From the NCBI GenBank assembly GCA_013330155.1, contig DUIU01000146.1, positions 342 through 14,183 on the forward strand: a stretch of 13,842 nt of DNA, read 5' to 3'. The position numbers and the translations under genes are program-made. The stretch comes from Candidatus Poseidonia sp. (GTDB lineage: Archaea; Thermoplasmatota; Poseidoniia; Poseidoniales; Poseidoniaceae). Below are positions 1 to 7,500 of the stretch, piece by piece. Under the pieces are notes generated by a model that made no database searches, was not told where the DNA came from, and was given only the letters and a program-made list of their open reading frames with translations. The stretch's first letter is position 1; each line of letters starts with the position of its first letter.

Positions 1-1007
1 CCGACCGTGGCGCTAGCGGCGGCCAGTACGCCCTCATCCTCGGACGCTAACATGGCGTCCAAAAACGGGAGCGCGTCCCATGTGAGGCGGCGAAAAAGGC
101 GGGTGAGTACGTCAGCCATCGCCCGCTGAACCAACGTCTCCTCACGCTCGTGGAGACGCAAGGCCAGTTGGTGACCAAAGTCTCGGTCGGCCTCGATGGC
201 TTTGGCCAAGCAGAGGGTCACCTTGTTGGCCACCTCGGCGACCGGGTCGGAGGCTCTTCGCAGAAGAATTTCTTTGAGGCCGAGCGGTTCAATGAGGGGT
301 TTTCGCTCCAAAAGAAGGCGAACCCATTCGAGCAGCAAGAGGCGGCGGTCCAAGTCGCCGCCCTCGAGGCGTTCAAGGAGCCAACGAGCCGCAGCGACAC
401 CATGGTCATGCGCCACCACCGTACTGGACATGCGAGGCACGACGGCGTGAGCGTTCCAGTCCATGTGTTGAGGCCCTGCGTCGGGTTGAGTGTGCCAAGT
501 ACCAGGCCGTTCAGCCAACGCGATCGATTCCACGAGATGGTAGCCTTGGTGAACCGGTTGGCCGTAAGGTACGGTGGCCAAACCGTTGATCAAAGCGATG
601 CTGAGCCACCAACGGTCGGTATTGGGGGCGTGTGGGTCAAAGGCTTGGGCCAGCCAATCGGTGGCGATGTGAAACAGCAAGCGGTGAGCCACATCGTCCA
701 TTCTCCGGCCCAACCACTTTTGATGAATTTCAAACGGGTCATCGCTCAAATTCATCCGATGTGGGACGATGAGGTCAACAACGGTGTTGAGATGCCGGTC
801 GAACATGCCGCGGTCAATGTTGAGGATGCCGAGTCCTTCTTCGAACAAACGATGAGGAGAAGTGGGGGGAATGGGGGGGAAATCGGGGTCGGACATCGGC
901 GGCTCTGGTAGCGGCCACGCTTCAGTGCCGCGTTCAAGGGCTTCAACAAGCCCCGTTGCCACACGCTCAAACGCTGCATCGGAGATTTTGGTTCGGCTCT
1001 TGCTCAC
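1..1007 (-). CDS. Unrecognised helical protein, 3' end beyond window
   Basis: An uninterrupted frame of 335 complete codons runs from a GTG at 1007 to the window edge, so the C-terminus is missing. I translated it by hand along its whole length and found no stop. The start is supported by GGAGGT at 1015-1020, seven bases upstream. The protein opens MSKSRTKISDAAFERV, then has a proline-rich stretch at about residues 31-50. A region rich in Trp and His follows (residues ~75-200, including LINGLATVPYG). From about residue 205 onward there are leucine-rich amphipathic helices (e.g. RRLLLLEWVRLLLERKPL) of the kind seen in HEAT or ARM repeat proteins. I see no signal peptide, no clear membrane segment and no metal-binding cluster. 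It lies 37 bases downstream of tfb with no obvious promoter between them, so co-transcription with tfb is likely. I do not recognise the family; the HEAT-like label for the second half is a guess from helix pattern only. Confidence 0.8.
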   Translation of the reverse strand, partial: MSKSRTKISDAAFERVATGLVEALERGTEAWPLPEPPMSDPDFPPIPPTSPHRLFEEGLGILNIDRGMFDRHLNTVVDLIVPHRMNLSDDPFEIHQKWLGRRMDDVAHRLLFHIATDWLAQAFDPHAPNTDRWWLSIALINGLATVPYGQPVHQGYHLVESIALAERPGTWHTQPDAGPQHMDWNAHAVVPRMSSTVVAHDHGVAAARWLLERLEGGDLDRRLLLLEWVRLLLERKPLIEPLGLKEILLRRASDPVAEVANKVTLCLAKAIEADRDFGHQLALRLHEREETLVQRAMADVLTRLFRRLTWDALPFLDAMLASEDEGVLAAASATV

Positions 1008-1014
1008 GCTGTTG

Positions 1015-1020
1015 ACCTCC
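1015..1020 (-). promoter_or_regulatory. Ribosome binding site deciding the GTG start at 1007
   Basis: On the minus strand the sequence reads GGAGGTCAACAGCGTG. GGAGGT is a near-perfect Shine-Dalgarno element with seven bases of spacing, which picks GTG at 1007 over the later in-frame ATG codons. The first of those ATGs (in the PPMSDP context, about residue 38) would discard a good part of the open frame. Confidence 0.75.
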
Positions 1021-1044
1021 AAATACCATCGGGAGAACGTAGAC

Positions 1045-1971
1045 TCAAATGTCCAGTTCAATGTTGAGGTTCTGAATCAGTTCCTTGTATCGGTTTCGAA
1101 TGGTGACTTCTGTAACACCAGCGACTTCAGCGACTTCACGCTGCGTGCGGCGCTTTCCACACAGCACCGAGGCGATGTAAATGATGGATGCGGCAATACC
1201 GGTTGGGCCACGGCCGCTGGTCAATTCCTTTTCTTGGGCGGCTTTGATGAGTTCGTAAGCCTTGGCTTCGACGTCAGCATCAAGACCAAGTCCCGAACAG
1301 AAACGAGAGATGTAATCCTCTGGGCCAGTTGGCATGATCTTCATCTTCAGTTCTCGGACCATGAATCGGTACGTACGTCCGATTTCCTTGCGGCCGGTAC
1401 GGGAAGCTTGTCCGATTTCGTCAAGGGTTCGAGGTACGCCACACTGACGGCAAGCCGCATAGAGGGATGCCGCGGCGACACCTTCGATGGAACGGCCTCG
1501 GATCAACCGCTTGTCCACGGCTTTCTTGTAGTTCACAGCTGCAGCCTCACGAACTGACTTGGGGAGTTCCAATCGGCTGGCCATGCGGTCAAGTTCGGCG
1601 AGGGCCATTGCAAGATTGCGTTCAGTGGCGTTGCTCACTCGGCTTCGCTTCTGCCACTTTCGCATGCGGTAAAATTGGGAGCGGTATCGAGAATTGATGG
1701 TCTTCCCGGAGTAATCCTTGTTTTGCCAGTCGATGTCCGTGGACAATCCTTTGTCGTGAAGCATGACGGTCATGGGTGCACCGGTACGGGCGCGCTGGTC
1801 GCCTTGTTCGGGTGAAAAGACACGCCATTCGGCGCCCTGGTCAATGACGTTGTCTTCCAAGACCAATCCACAATCGTCGCAAACGACTTCGCCACGGGTC
1901 TCATCTCTAGAGAGCGATCGGCTTGAGCATTCAGGGCATTTGACAATATCTTCGACTTGTTGTTCATCCAT
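1045..1971 (-). CDS. tfb: Transcription initiation factor B (TFB/TFIIB)
   Basis: TFB bridges TBP-bound promoter DNA and RNA polymerase and sets the start site. The 308-residue product has the full family layout. An N-terminal zinc ribbon has Cys pairs at 12/15 and 31/34 (CPEC and CDDC). A conserved B-finger/linker follows ([12 protein letters not shown], then [19 protein letters not shown], about residues 47-82). Two cyclin folds come after, the first around 108-200 (containing [16 protein letters not shown]) and the second around 205-305 (containing [14 protein letters not shown] and the helix-turn-helix [20 protein letters not shown]). I chose ATG at 1971. A GTG at 1992 would add seven residues before the usual TFB start but has no ribosome binding site. 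Euryarchaea often carry several TFBs; nothing here shows whether this is the general or a specialised copy. The upstream region has a strong TATA element and two palindromes that could allow autoregulation (inference). Confidence 0.97.
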   Translation of the reverse strand: MDEQQVEDIVKCPECSSRSLSRDETRGEVVCDDCGLVLEDNVIDQGAEWRVFSPEQGDQRARTGAPMTVMLHDKGLSTDIDWQNKDYSGKTINSRYRSQFYRMRKWQKRSRVSNATERNLAMALAELDRMASRLELPKSVREAAAVNYKKAVDKRLIRGRSIEGVAAASLYAACRQCGVPRTLDEIGQASRTGRKEIGRTYRFMVRELKMKIMPTGPEDYISRFCSGLGLDADVEAKAYELIKAAQEKELTSGRGPTGIAASIIYIASVLCGKRRTQREVAEVAGVTEVTIRNRYKELIQNLNIELDI

Positions 1972-1980
1972 AGTAATCCC

Positions 1981-2001
1981 ACACGTGTTCACATCGATGT
2001 G
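1981..2001. promoter_or_regulatory. Paired palindromes over the tfb start region, possible operator
   Basis: ACACGTGT (1981-1988) and CACATCGATGTG (1990-2001) are perfect palindromes of 8 and 12 bases, almost adjacent, between the predicted tfb transcription start and the chosen ATG. A protein bound here would block the initiation zone or the early leader. Both half-sites contain ACA/TGT-type ends, so they may be two copies of one degenerate site. The operator role is inference; the symmetry is seen directly. Confidence 0.35.
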
Positions 2002-2029
2002 CGAACCTATTTAACCCCTTTTGGAATTC

Positions 2030-2039
2030 GTATATATAC
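2030..2039. promoter_or_regulatory. Self-symmetric TATA element of the divergent tfb/aconitase promoter
   Basis: GTATATATAC is a perfect 10-base palindrome in the 177-base gap between the divergent tfb and aconitase-like genes. Read toward tfb it is preceded by ATCAAG, a plausible purine-rich BRE, and would place transcription start near 2005, leaving a leader of about 35 bases before ATG 1971. Because the box is symmetric it could also be read rightward, giving an ~85-base leader for the aconitase gene. A second rightward candidate is the weaker TTTATTCT at 2052-2059. Assignments follow the archaeal TATA-to-start distance of about 25 bases; no transcript data are available. Confidence 0.65.
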
Positions 2040-2042
2040 TTG

Positions 2043-2067
2043 ATGATTCAATTTATTCTAGAATCAT
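2043..2067. repeat. Inverted repeat with nested palindrome upstream of the aconitase-like gene
   Basis: ATGATTC (2043-2049) and GAATCAT (2061-2067) are exact inverted repeats separated by 11 bases. The right arm overlaps a 10-base palindrome ATTCTAGAAT (2055-2064). It lies next to the TATA element at 2030-2039, on the upstream side for tfb and downstream for a rightward promoter, so it is a candidate dimeric regulator site. A further short inverted repeat, AACCG/CGGTT (2103-2107 and 2116-2120), sits closer to the start codon. Functions are not established. Confidence 0.35.
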
Positions 2068-2148
2068 TCGAAGGTCACCTGCTCTGGAAAAATCGCCTCC
2101 CGAACCGATTATGAACGGTTAACCCCTGAACGGAGTTGAGGGGGGGAC

Positions 2149-4137
2149 ATGGGGACCAACAAACCGCCGGAACACATCACCCTCACCCCAGGGAAACGAG
2201 TCCTCTTTCTCACCAAAGATTTGGACCTCATCAAACAACAACTCTACGAAGGACTGGATTTGCGAATGGAAGACCTCACGATAGAGGACCTCCTTGACGA
2301 CATCAACACCGACGTGATGACGCCCGCATGGGTGTGTTTCGACCACGACCCGGCTGAAATAGCAAAGAACGCCTATGCAGGTCTCATGCACAACGGTCTT
2401 CGAGTGTTCCGAGAAAACGCCCTCAAGGACGGAAATTTCGAGGTCATCGTCTCCGGACAGCGAAAAGGCACGGGGTCGAGCCGAGAGACCGCTGCCCAAT
2501 GCGAACGCTGGGCGGGCATTGGCATCGTTATTGCCGCATCATTCGCACCCATCCACGAACGCAACAACATCAACCTCGGCCAGTTGATGGGGAGCCATGT
2601 CATGCTTGAACGGCTCCAAAATGGAGAAGCCATACCGCTCAAGGAATTTACCGGGCAATACGATCCGGTCACTCAACTCATCGTTGAATACGGCGGCCTG
2701 TTCCCCTTCGCAAAGGCACTCAAAGCAGGTGAACTTGACCTTGCGCCACTCGACACCCCTCACCAACCGATGACGATGGCTGAACACATCATCAGCCGAA
2801 ACCTCGTCGGGCAGCCTGACGGTCAATGCGTCAAGCCTGGCGACCCCGTCATCGCCCAAGTGCAGGGAGGCTACTCACACGAGTTCACCACAGCTCAAGT
2901 TCACACCTTCCTGCAAGAGGAATACGGGGCGGATTACGCTCTGCCAAACCCCGGAAAATTTGCTGTTTTTGAAGACCACCTGCTTTACGCCCATCACAAT
3001 CCCAAATTTGTGCCTTTCATGCACAAAGTACAGACGCTTCGGGATTTACAAGTGGCGTTTCAACAGCACACGGGCGTTCGCGATTATTCAGCCGTGGACG
3101 GGGTGTCCCCGGGAATATGCCATCAAGTCGCTCGAGAGGAGTTCATTGAAATCGGGGATTTCATCCAAGCCACCGATTCCCACACCTGCATGGGCGGAGC
3201 CTCAAACGCTTTGACGTGGGGCGTGGGGGCCACCGAATACGCCAATCTCGTCAGTGCTGGATTTACCTTCGTCAAGATTCCTGAGTCCATCCGATTTGAA
3301 CTCGTGGGGAAATTGCACCATGGCTGTACGGCCAAAGACATCATTCTCGCCATTTTAGCCGACCATGCTCGAAAGGAGTTAACGCTGAATCGGAGCATGG
3401 AATTCGGCGGGCCTGGTCTGGCCTCGCTCTCCATTGACGAACGAGCAACGCTCTGCAACATGGCCACTGAATGCTCGGGGCGAACCGGTATCTGTGAAGC
3501 CGATGATGCGTTGATGGCATGGATGCTCAAGGCACAGCCTCACCTCGATGAATCCGAACAACGCGCTCGCATGGTCGCCCCCGACGAGGGAGCAAACTAT
3601 GACGGCGGAGTCCACACCATCGACCTCTCATCCATTGTACCCATGGTTGCTCATCCAGGAAATCCTGACGAAGGCATTCCAAGCGATCCGACCAACGGGG
3701 CCAACATCGCTGACATCGGAGCGGTGGCCGTTGACATCGCTTACGGCGGCTCATGTACGGCTGGAAAAGAAGATGACATCGCTTACTATGCTGAGGTTTG
3801 CCAAGCTGCCAAGGATGCTGGACTCACCGTCAAAGAAGGCGTAGATTTCTACATTCAGTACGGCTCAGGCCAAGTCAAAGCACTCGCCGAACGTATGGGT
3901 TGGCATGACCTGTTTCTCGAAGTCGGTGTCAAACTCATTGACCCGGGGTGCGGGGCGTGCATCGGAGCAGGCCCCGGAGTATCCATCACACCCGACCAAG
4001 TGACCGTTTCAGCCATCAACCGCAATTTCCAGGGGAGGAGCGGTCCTGGTAAACTCTACCTCGCCAGCCCCTTAACCGTCGCAGCGTCGGCCTTTACCGG
4101 CCACATCAGCATATGGAACCCAGAATTGTTCGCTTAG
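2149..4137 (+). CDS. Aconitase-superfamily hydro-lyase, swivel domain first
   Basis: Members of this superfamily move water across a C-C bond of a tri- or dicarboxylate using a [4Fe-4S] cluster (aconitase, homoaconitase, isopropylmalate isomerase). Here, in 662 residues, a LeuD-like swivel domain comes first (about 45-190: DDINTDVMTPAW, then SGQRKGTGSSRE at 102-113 and VIAASFAPIHERNNINLGQL). A LeuC-like catalytic part follows. Visible motifs there are VDGVSPGICHQVA, the histidine loop TDSHTCMGGASNALTWG (D343, S344, H345), MEFGGPGLASLSIDERATLCNMATE, cluster ligands C536 (GSCTAGKEDD) and C601/C604 (DPGCGACIGAG), and NRNFQGRSGPGKLYLASP. All three cluster cysteines are present, so it should be active. 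LeuC and LeuD are usually separate proteins, and single-chain AcnA and fungal Leu1 have the swivel last; AcnB has it before the catalytic domains but with a HEAT domain in front that is absent here. Substrate cannot be fixed from sequence: citrate/isocitrate, isopropylmalate or homocitrate are all possible. ATG 2149 follows a GAGGGGGG run with very close spacing; GGAG at 2132-2135 is an alternative. No leu or lys biosynthesis gene is adjacent. Confidence 0.9.
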   Translation: MGTNKPPEHITLTPGKRVLFLTKDLDLIKQQLYEGLDLRMEDLTIEDLLDDINTDVMTPAWVCFDHDPAEIAKNAYAGLMHNGLRVFRENALKDGNFEVIVSGQRKGTGSSRETAAQCERWAGIGIVIAASFAPIHERNNINLGQLMGSHVMLERLQNGEAIPLKEFTGQYDPVTQLIVEYGGLFPFAKALKAGELDLAPLDTPHQPMTMAEHIISRNLVGQPDGQCVKPGDPVIAQVQGGYSHEFTTAQVHTFLQEEYGADYALPNPGKFAVFEDHLLYAHHNPKFVPFMHKVQTLRDLQVAFQQHTGVRDYSAVDGVSPGICHQVAREEFIEIGDFIQATDSHTCMGGASNALTWGVGATEYANLVSAGFTFVKIPESIRFELVGKLHHGCTAKDIILAILADHARKELTLNRSMEFGGPGLASLSIDERATLCNMATECSGRTGICEADDALMAWMLKAQPHLDESEQRARMVAPDEGANYDGGVHTIDLSSIVPMVAHPGNPDEGIPSDPTNGANIADIGAVAVDIAYGGSCTAGKEDDIAYYAEVCQAAKDAGLTVKEGVDFYIQYGSGQVKALAERMGWHDLFLEVGVKLIDPGCGACIGAGPGVSITPDQVTVSAINRNFQGRSGPGKLYLASPLTVAASAFTGHISIWNPELFA

Positions 4138-4164
4138 CGGATTTCCATTCTGTGTCCGCTTTTT
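4136..4164 (+). terminator. Hairpin plus T-run after the aconitase-like gene
   Basis: AGCGGA (4136-4141, overlapping the TAG stop) pairs with TCCGCT (4155-4160) across a 13-base loop, and the right arm runs into TTTTT (4160-4164). Archaeal termination depends mainly on T-rich tracts, so the T-run may matter more than the stem. Its position between an independent gene and a new TATA-like element fits a transcription boundary. Confidence 0.5.
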
Positions 4165-4193
4165 GCCCTTCTTCATCGCGGTTCGCCTGTGGA

Positions 4194-4203
4194 GATTATA
4201 ATC
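4194..4203 (+). promoter_or_regulatory. TATA-like element for top6BA
   Basis: GATTATAATC is a perfect 10-base palindrome with a TATAAT core, in the 139-base gap before top6B. A start about 25 bases downstream (near 4225-4230) would give a leader of about 50 bases containing the ribosome binding site. This is assigned from composition and position only. Confidence 0.5.
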
Positions 4204-4262
4204 CCTCAAAGAACGGGATGATTATCTGTCGGCCCGACGTCAATGGACGGAGGAGGACCGAG

Positions 4263-4270
4263 GGAGGTGA
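4263..4270 (+). promoter_or_regulatory. Strong ribosome binding site of top6B
   Basis: GGAGGTGA matches the archaeal 16S rRNA 3' end and lies six bases before ATG 4277. This fixes that start in preference to the in-frame ATG at codon 8. Confidence 0.8.
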
Positions 4271-4276
4271 ACGCCC

Positions 4277-6361
4277 ATGGCAGGCACAGCAGAACGCATG
4301 GCAAAAAATCAGAAGCAGGTCGCAATTTCAGAATTCTTTGAGAAAAACAAGCACTTTCTTGGTTTTGATTCCCTTACCCGCTCCCTCATCACGGCCGTCA
4401 AAGAAGCGGTTGACAATTCACTTGACGCTTGTGAAGAAGCGCGCATATTGCCCGAAATTCGAGTTCAAATCAACAAGATCGATGACAAAAAGAACATCAT
4501 TGAACTGAAGACCGAAGACAACGGCCCTGGCATCCCAAAGCGCAGCATCGAGAAGGTGTTCGGCCAACTCTTGTTCGGTTCCAGATTCCACGCGATTCGT
4601 CAGTCTCGAGGGCAACAAGGCATCGGAATTACTGGAGTGGTCATGTACAGTCAATTGACGACGGGACGGAAAACCCATGTCCGCTCAAAAATTGCGACGG
4701 AGACCTCGGCAGCCACCGTCGATATTGGTCTTGACACACGCAAAAACAAAGCCACCAAAACCAATGAAGGCCGCGAATTGTGGGAGCGCCCCGACGGTAC
4801 GCTGAAAGAACACGGGCTGGAAATCACCTGTAGAATGAAAGCCAAATACCAGCGAGGAAGACAAAGCGTCTACCAATACCTGCGTATGACCAGCATCGTA
4901 AACCCTCACGCCGATATCACATTTGTTGACCCGGACGGTGAAGTTCACCACTGGCCAAGAGTCACGGAGCGTCTTCCGCGGAAAGTGGAAAGCATCAAGC
5001 CGCACCCTCACGGAATCCATCTCGGAACCCTGCAACGTATGTGCACCGAATCGACGGACAGTCGAATGACCTCGTTTCTGTACAAGAATTTCAGTGGTGT
5101 TTCATCTCGTGCAGCCAAACAACTGCTCGAAGCCGCGGGGGTTTTGGAAAAGGCAAAACCAAAATCGATGAAACCCGACCAAATTCGTGCGCTTCTCGAG
5201 GCCTTCCAAGGCGAGCGTTTGCTCAACGATAAAGCGGTCAAATTGCTCAATCCCCCTACCAATTGTTTGTCGCCCATCGAGGAGTTGCTCATCAAAAAGG
5301 GCCTCTCGAAGACCATCGATTCTCGCTTCGTCACCACCATGACGCGCTCGCCCACGGTCTCTCAAGGCAACCCGTATCAAGTGGAAGTCGGCCTGATCTT
5401 TGGAGACGGCATGGCAGCGGACAAGCCCGTTGAAGTGCTCCGATTCGCAAACCGCGTGCCGCTGATGTACCAACAAGGTGGTTGTTTGCTGACGAAAGCC
5501 ATTGAATCGGTTGACTGGCGACAATATGGAATGGACCAAGCCGGTGGACGGGGCGTCCCGAAAGGCCCAGCAGCCATTCTGGTCCATCTGGCAAGCACGA
5601 ACGTTCAATTCACTTCGGAAGCCAAGGAAGCCCTCGCCGAAAACGGCGAGGTCATGGACGAAGTTCGAAAAGCCATGTTGGAAATGGGACGAGGGCTCCG
5701 AAAACACCTTGAGAAAAAGAAGAAAATGGTCAAGGTCCAAGAGAAGTTCGAACTGGTGAACGATATCATCCCCGCTATCGCTGAAAAATCAGCGGCCATT
5801 TTACAACGCCCCGTTCCAGATTTGGCCGGCTCAATCACGAGGATCATGGGAGCGGTTATCGCAGAGAGCACCACGACTTGGAACAAGGAAACCAAGATGG
5901 TGGACATTGCCATCAAGCTGTTCAATTACACTTCGCGTGCTCGCGCCTACACCCTTCTTGCCTCTTGGCCAGAAAGTGCCGGGGCAAGCATGGAAAACAA
6001 CACCACTGGGGGGCGGAAAGAAGCAACAGGGGTTTGGGCGTGGAAACTTGAAACCCTTGACCCAGGCGAAACCTACACCATCACCTATGCGCTGAATGGA
6101 TTGGAAAAGGGAGATTGGACGGAAACCGATGTGTTTTATCGAGGCAGTCAAGAAGTCATTGGTGCCTCAAAAATGGATGAAAAACTTCTGGAAGAAATTC
6201 GCCGTCAAGAAGCCAGGGAACAAGGCGAGGAAGAAGAGAGTGGCGAGGAAGAGGTCTCCCTTGAGGATACAGAGGAGAATGACGCCCCCCCTGAAATCGC
6301 TGATGACCAACCAAAGCCCTCGGGTCAACAAACCCTCATGGGGTTCGGGAGTGATGCATGA
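4277..6361 (+). CDS. top6B: DNA topoisomerase VI subunit B (ATPase subunit)
   Basis: Topo VI is an A2B2 type IIB enzyme that relaxes and decatenates DNA by ATP-gated passage of one duplex through another; subunit B is the ATPase gate. The N-terminal GHKL domain shows the Mg-binding Asn (EAVDNSLDA, N47), the ADP-contacting DNGPGIP (81-87) and the glycine lid SRGQQGIGITG (110-120). An H2TH-like region follows at about 250-330 (GTLQRM, then SGVSSRAAKQLLEAAGV). The transducer (about 330-500) has the region RGVPKGPAAILVHLAST, in which K429 is the candidate switch lysine. Residues ~535-630 form an Ig-like domain (VDIAIKLFNYTSRARAYTLLA, then LDPGETYTITYAL), as in longer euryarchaeal subunits such as that of Methanosarcina; crenarchaeal forms are shorter. 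The last ~57 residues are a charged, Glu-rich linker ending in GQQTLMGFGSDA, which resembles a PCNA-interacting peptide (see findings). At 694 residues it is long for the family, mainly through this tail. Its stop overlaps the top6A start. Confidence 0.97.
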   Translation: MAGTAERMAKNQKQVAISEFFEKNKHFLGFDSLTRSLITAVKEAVDNSLDACEEARILPEIRVQINKIDDKKNIIELKTEDNGPGIPKRSIEKVFGQLLFGSRFHAIRQSRGQQGIGITGVVMYSQLTTGRKTHVRSKIATETSAATVDIGLDTRKNKATKTNEGRELWERPDGTLKEHGLEITCRMKAKYQRGRQSVYQYLRMTSIVNPHADITFVDPDGEVHHWPRVTERLPRKVESIKPHPHGIHLGTLQRMCTESTDSRMTSFLYKNFSGVSSRAAKQLLEAAGVLEKAKPKSMKPDQIRALLEAFQGERLLNDKAVKLLNPPTNCLSPIEELLIKKGLSKTIDSRFVTTMTRSPTVSQGNPYQVEVGLIFGDGMAADKPVEVLRFANRVPLMYQQGGCLLTKAIESVDWRQYGMDQAGGRGVPKGPAAILVHLASTNVQFTSEAKEALAENGEVMDEVRKAMLEMGRGLRKHLEKKKKMVKVQEKFELVNDIIPAIAEKSAAILQRPVPDLAGSITRIMGAVIAESTTTWNKETKMVDIAIKLFNYTSRARAYTLLASWPESAGASMENNTTGGRKEATGVWAWKLETLDPGETYTITYALNGLEKGDWTETDVFYRGSQEVIGASKMDEKLLEEIRRQEAREQGEEEESGEEEVSLEDTEENDAPPEIADDQPKPSGQQTLMGFGSDA

Positions 6362-7458
6362 TGTCCGCCAGCCACACGCCAGAGGAAACCAAAATTGCGC
6401 TGCACGAAGTTGTCACAGAAATGTACGACAAAATTGTCAAAGGCGAGCCTCCCACCATGACGTTGCCCGTCCGAACCAAAAACAACATTGGATTTGACAA
6501 GTCGCTCGGGGTCTACAAATACGGCAAGAAGCGGTCGATTCGAGATGCTACAAGCCTTGGTTCTGCCAAGCAATTGCTACGAGCCCTTTACGTGGTGGAA
6601 TTTATTGAAGAAATGATCAACACCAACAAATCCTCGACCCTCAGAGAGATGTATTACATCTCGGAGAGTTGGGGCCTTGGAAAGTTCTCATCCCAGAACG
6701 AATCCAACAATCTCGCTGAAGATTTGGAAGTCGTGACCAAATGCCTTCGTGAAGACTTCAAGCTCCGCCCGGAAGAAGATGGAGCCAGAATGATTGGAAA
6801 CATCACCCTTCAGGAACGCAACCGACGAGGAGAATGGATGCGAATCAACGCTCGCGACGATGTAGGCGACTCTGGATACGGCGTTCCTTACAACGTGGAA
6901 GAGGAGAAAATTGAGTTGCTTGAGCATGATGTCAAGTTCATCATGGCCATTGAGACCGGTGGTATGTTTGACCGGCTCATCGAAAATGGCTTCGATGAAG
7001 CATACAATTGCGCCCTTGTCCACCTCAAAGGCCAGCCTGCTCGTTCTACACGGCGCATCTTGAAGCGAATGAGTGAGGAATGGGACTTACCCGTCGTCGT
7101 TTTCCTTGACGGCGACCCGTGGTCGTTCCGAATCTTTGCCTCCATTGCTTACGGAGCCATCAAGACGGCGCACATTTCCGAATACCTCGCCACCCCAACC
7201 GCCACCTACCTCGGCATTACATCGGATGACATTGAGGCCTACGACCTCCCAAGCGACGACCTTTCCTCACGAGACGTTGACGCGTTGAAGGCTGAACTTT
7301 CTGACCCACGGTTCGCCGACGCATGGTGGCAAGAGCAGATCAACATGATGCTGGAACTTGGCAAAAAGGCTGAACAGCAATCGTTGGCCAAATATGGACT
7401 TGATTTCGTCACCGACACCTACCTACCTGAGAAATTGAATGATTTGGGCCTAGCCTGA
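6358..7458 (+). CDS. top6A: DNA topoisomerase VI subunit A (DNA-cleaving subunit)
   Basis: Subunit A, homologous to Spo11, makes the staggered double-strand break through a tyrosine and rejoins it. The 366-residue length is normal. The winged-helix/CAP domain carries STLREMYYISESWGLGKF; by alignment with yeast Spo11 (RDIFY, Tyr135) the catalytic residue should be Y100, with Y99 beside it. The Toprim domain shows the acidic residue E199 (AIETGGMFDRL) and the Asp pair in LDGDPWSFRIFASIAYGAIKTAH (D251, D253), which bind Mg. The start ATG at 6358 overlaps the top6B stop as ATGA, a translational-coupling arrangement that suits a 1:1 complex; a second ATG follows at once at 6361. No residue known to be essential appears to be missing. 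A small inverted repeat, CTGAT/ATCAG (7455-7467), spans its stop codon. Confidence 0.97.
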   Translation: MMSASHTPEETKIALHEVVTEMYDKIVKGEPPTMTLPVRTKNNIGFDKSLGVYKYGKKRSIRDATSLGSAKQLLRALYVVEFIEEMINTNKSSTLREMYYISESWGLGKFSSQNESNNLAEDLEVVTKCLREDFKLRPEEDGARMIGNITLQERNRRGEWMRINARDDVGDSGYGVPYNVEEEKIELLEHDVKFIMAIETGGMFDRLIENGFDEAYNCALVHLKGQPARSTRRILKRMSEEWDLPVVVFLDGDPWSFRIFASIAYGAIKTAHISEYLATPTATYLGITSDDIEAYDLPSDDLSSRDVDALKAELSDPRFADAWWQEQINMMLELGKKAEQQSLAKYGLDFVTDTYLPEKLNDLGLA

Positions 7459-7500
7459 TTTCATCAGCGAGCCTTATGGAGGAAGAGGGTCTGGAAAGCA

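Noticed and set aside
150..911. 253-codon plus-strand ORF opposite the gene at 1-1007
   Set aside because: It is antisense to a longer frame that has a ribosome binding site and sensible protein composition. The plus-strand ORF has no ribosome binding site and its product shows no family motif.
862..1557. 231-codon plus-strand ORF opposite tfb
   Set aside because: It lies antisense to clearly recognisable TFB cyclin folds, so it is a shadow of GC-rich coding sequence.
1972..1992. GTG at 1992 as the tfb start
   Set aside because: It adds seven residues (MNTCGIT) outside the normal TFB N-terminus, has no ribosome binding site, and would leave only a very short leader after the TATA element. 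It cannot be fully excluded.
7455..7467. CTGAT/ATCAG hairpin as a terminator after top6A
   Set aside because: The stem is only five base pairs and no T-run follows, so termination is not supported.
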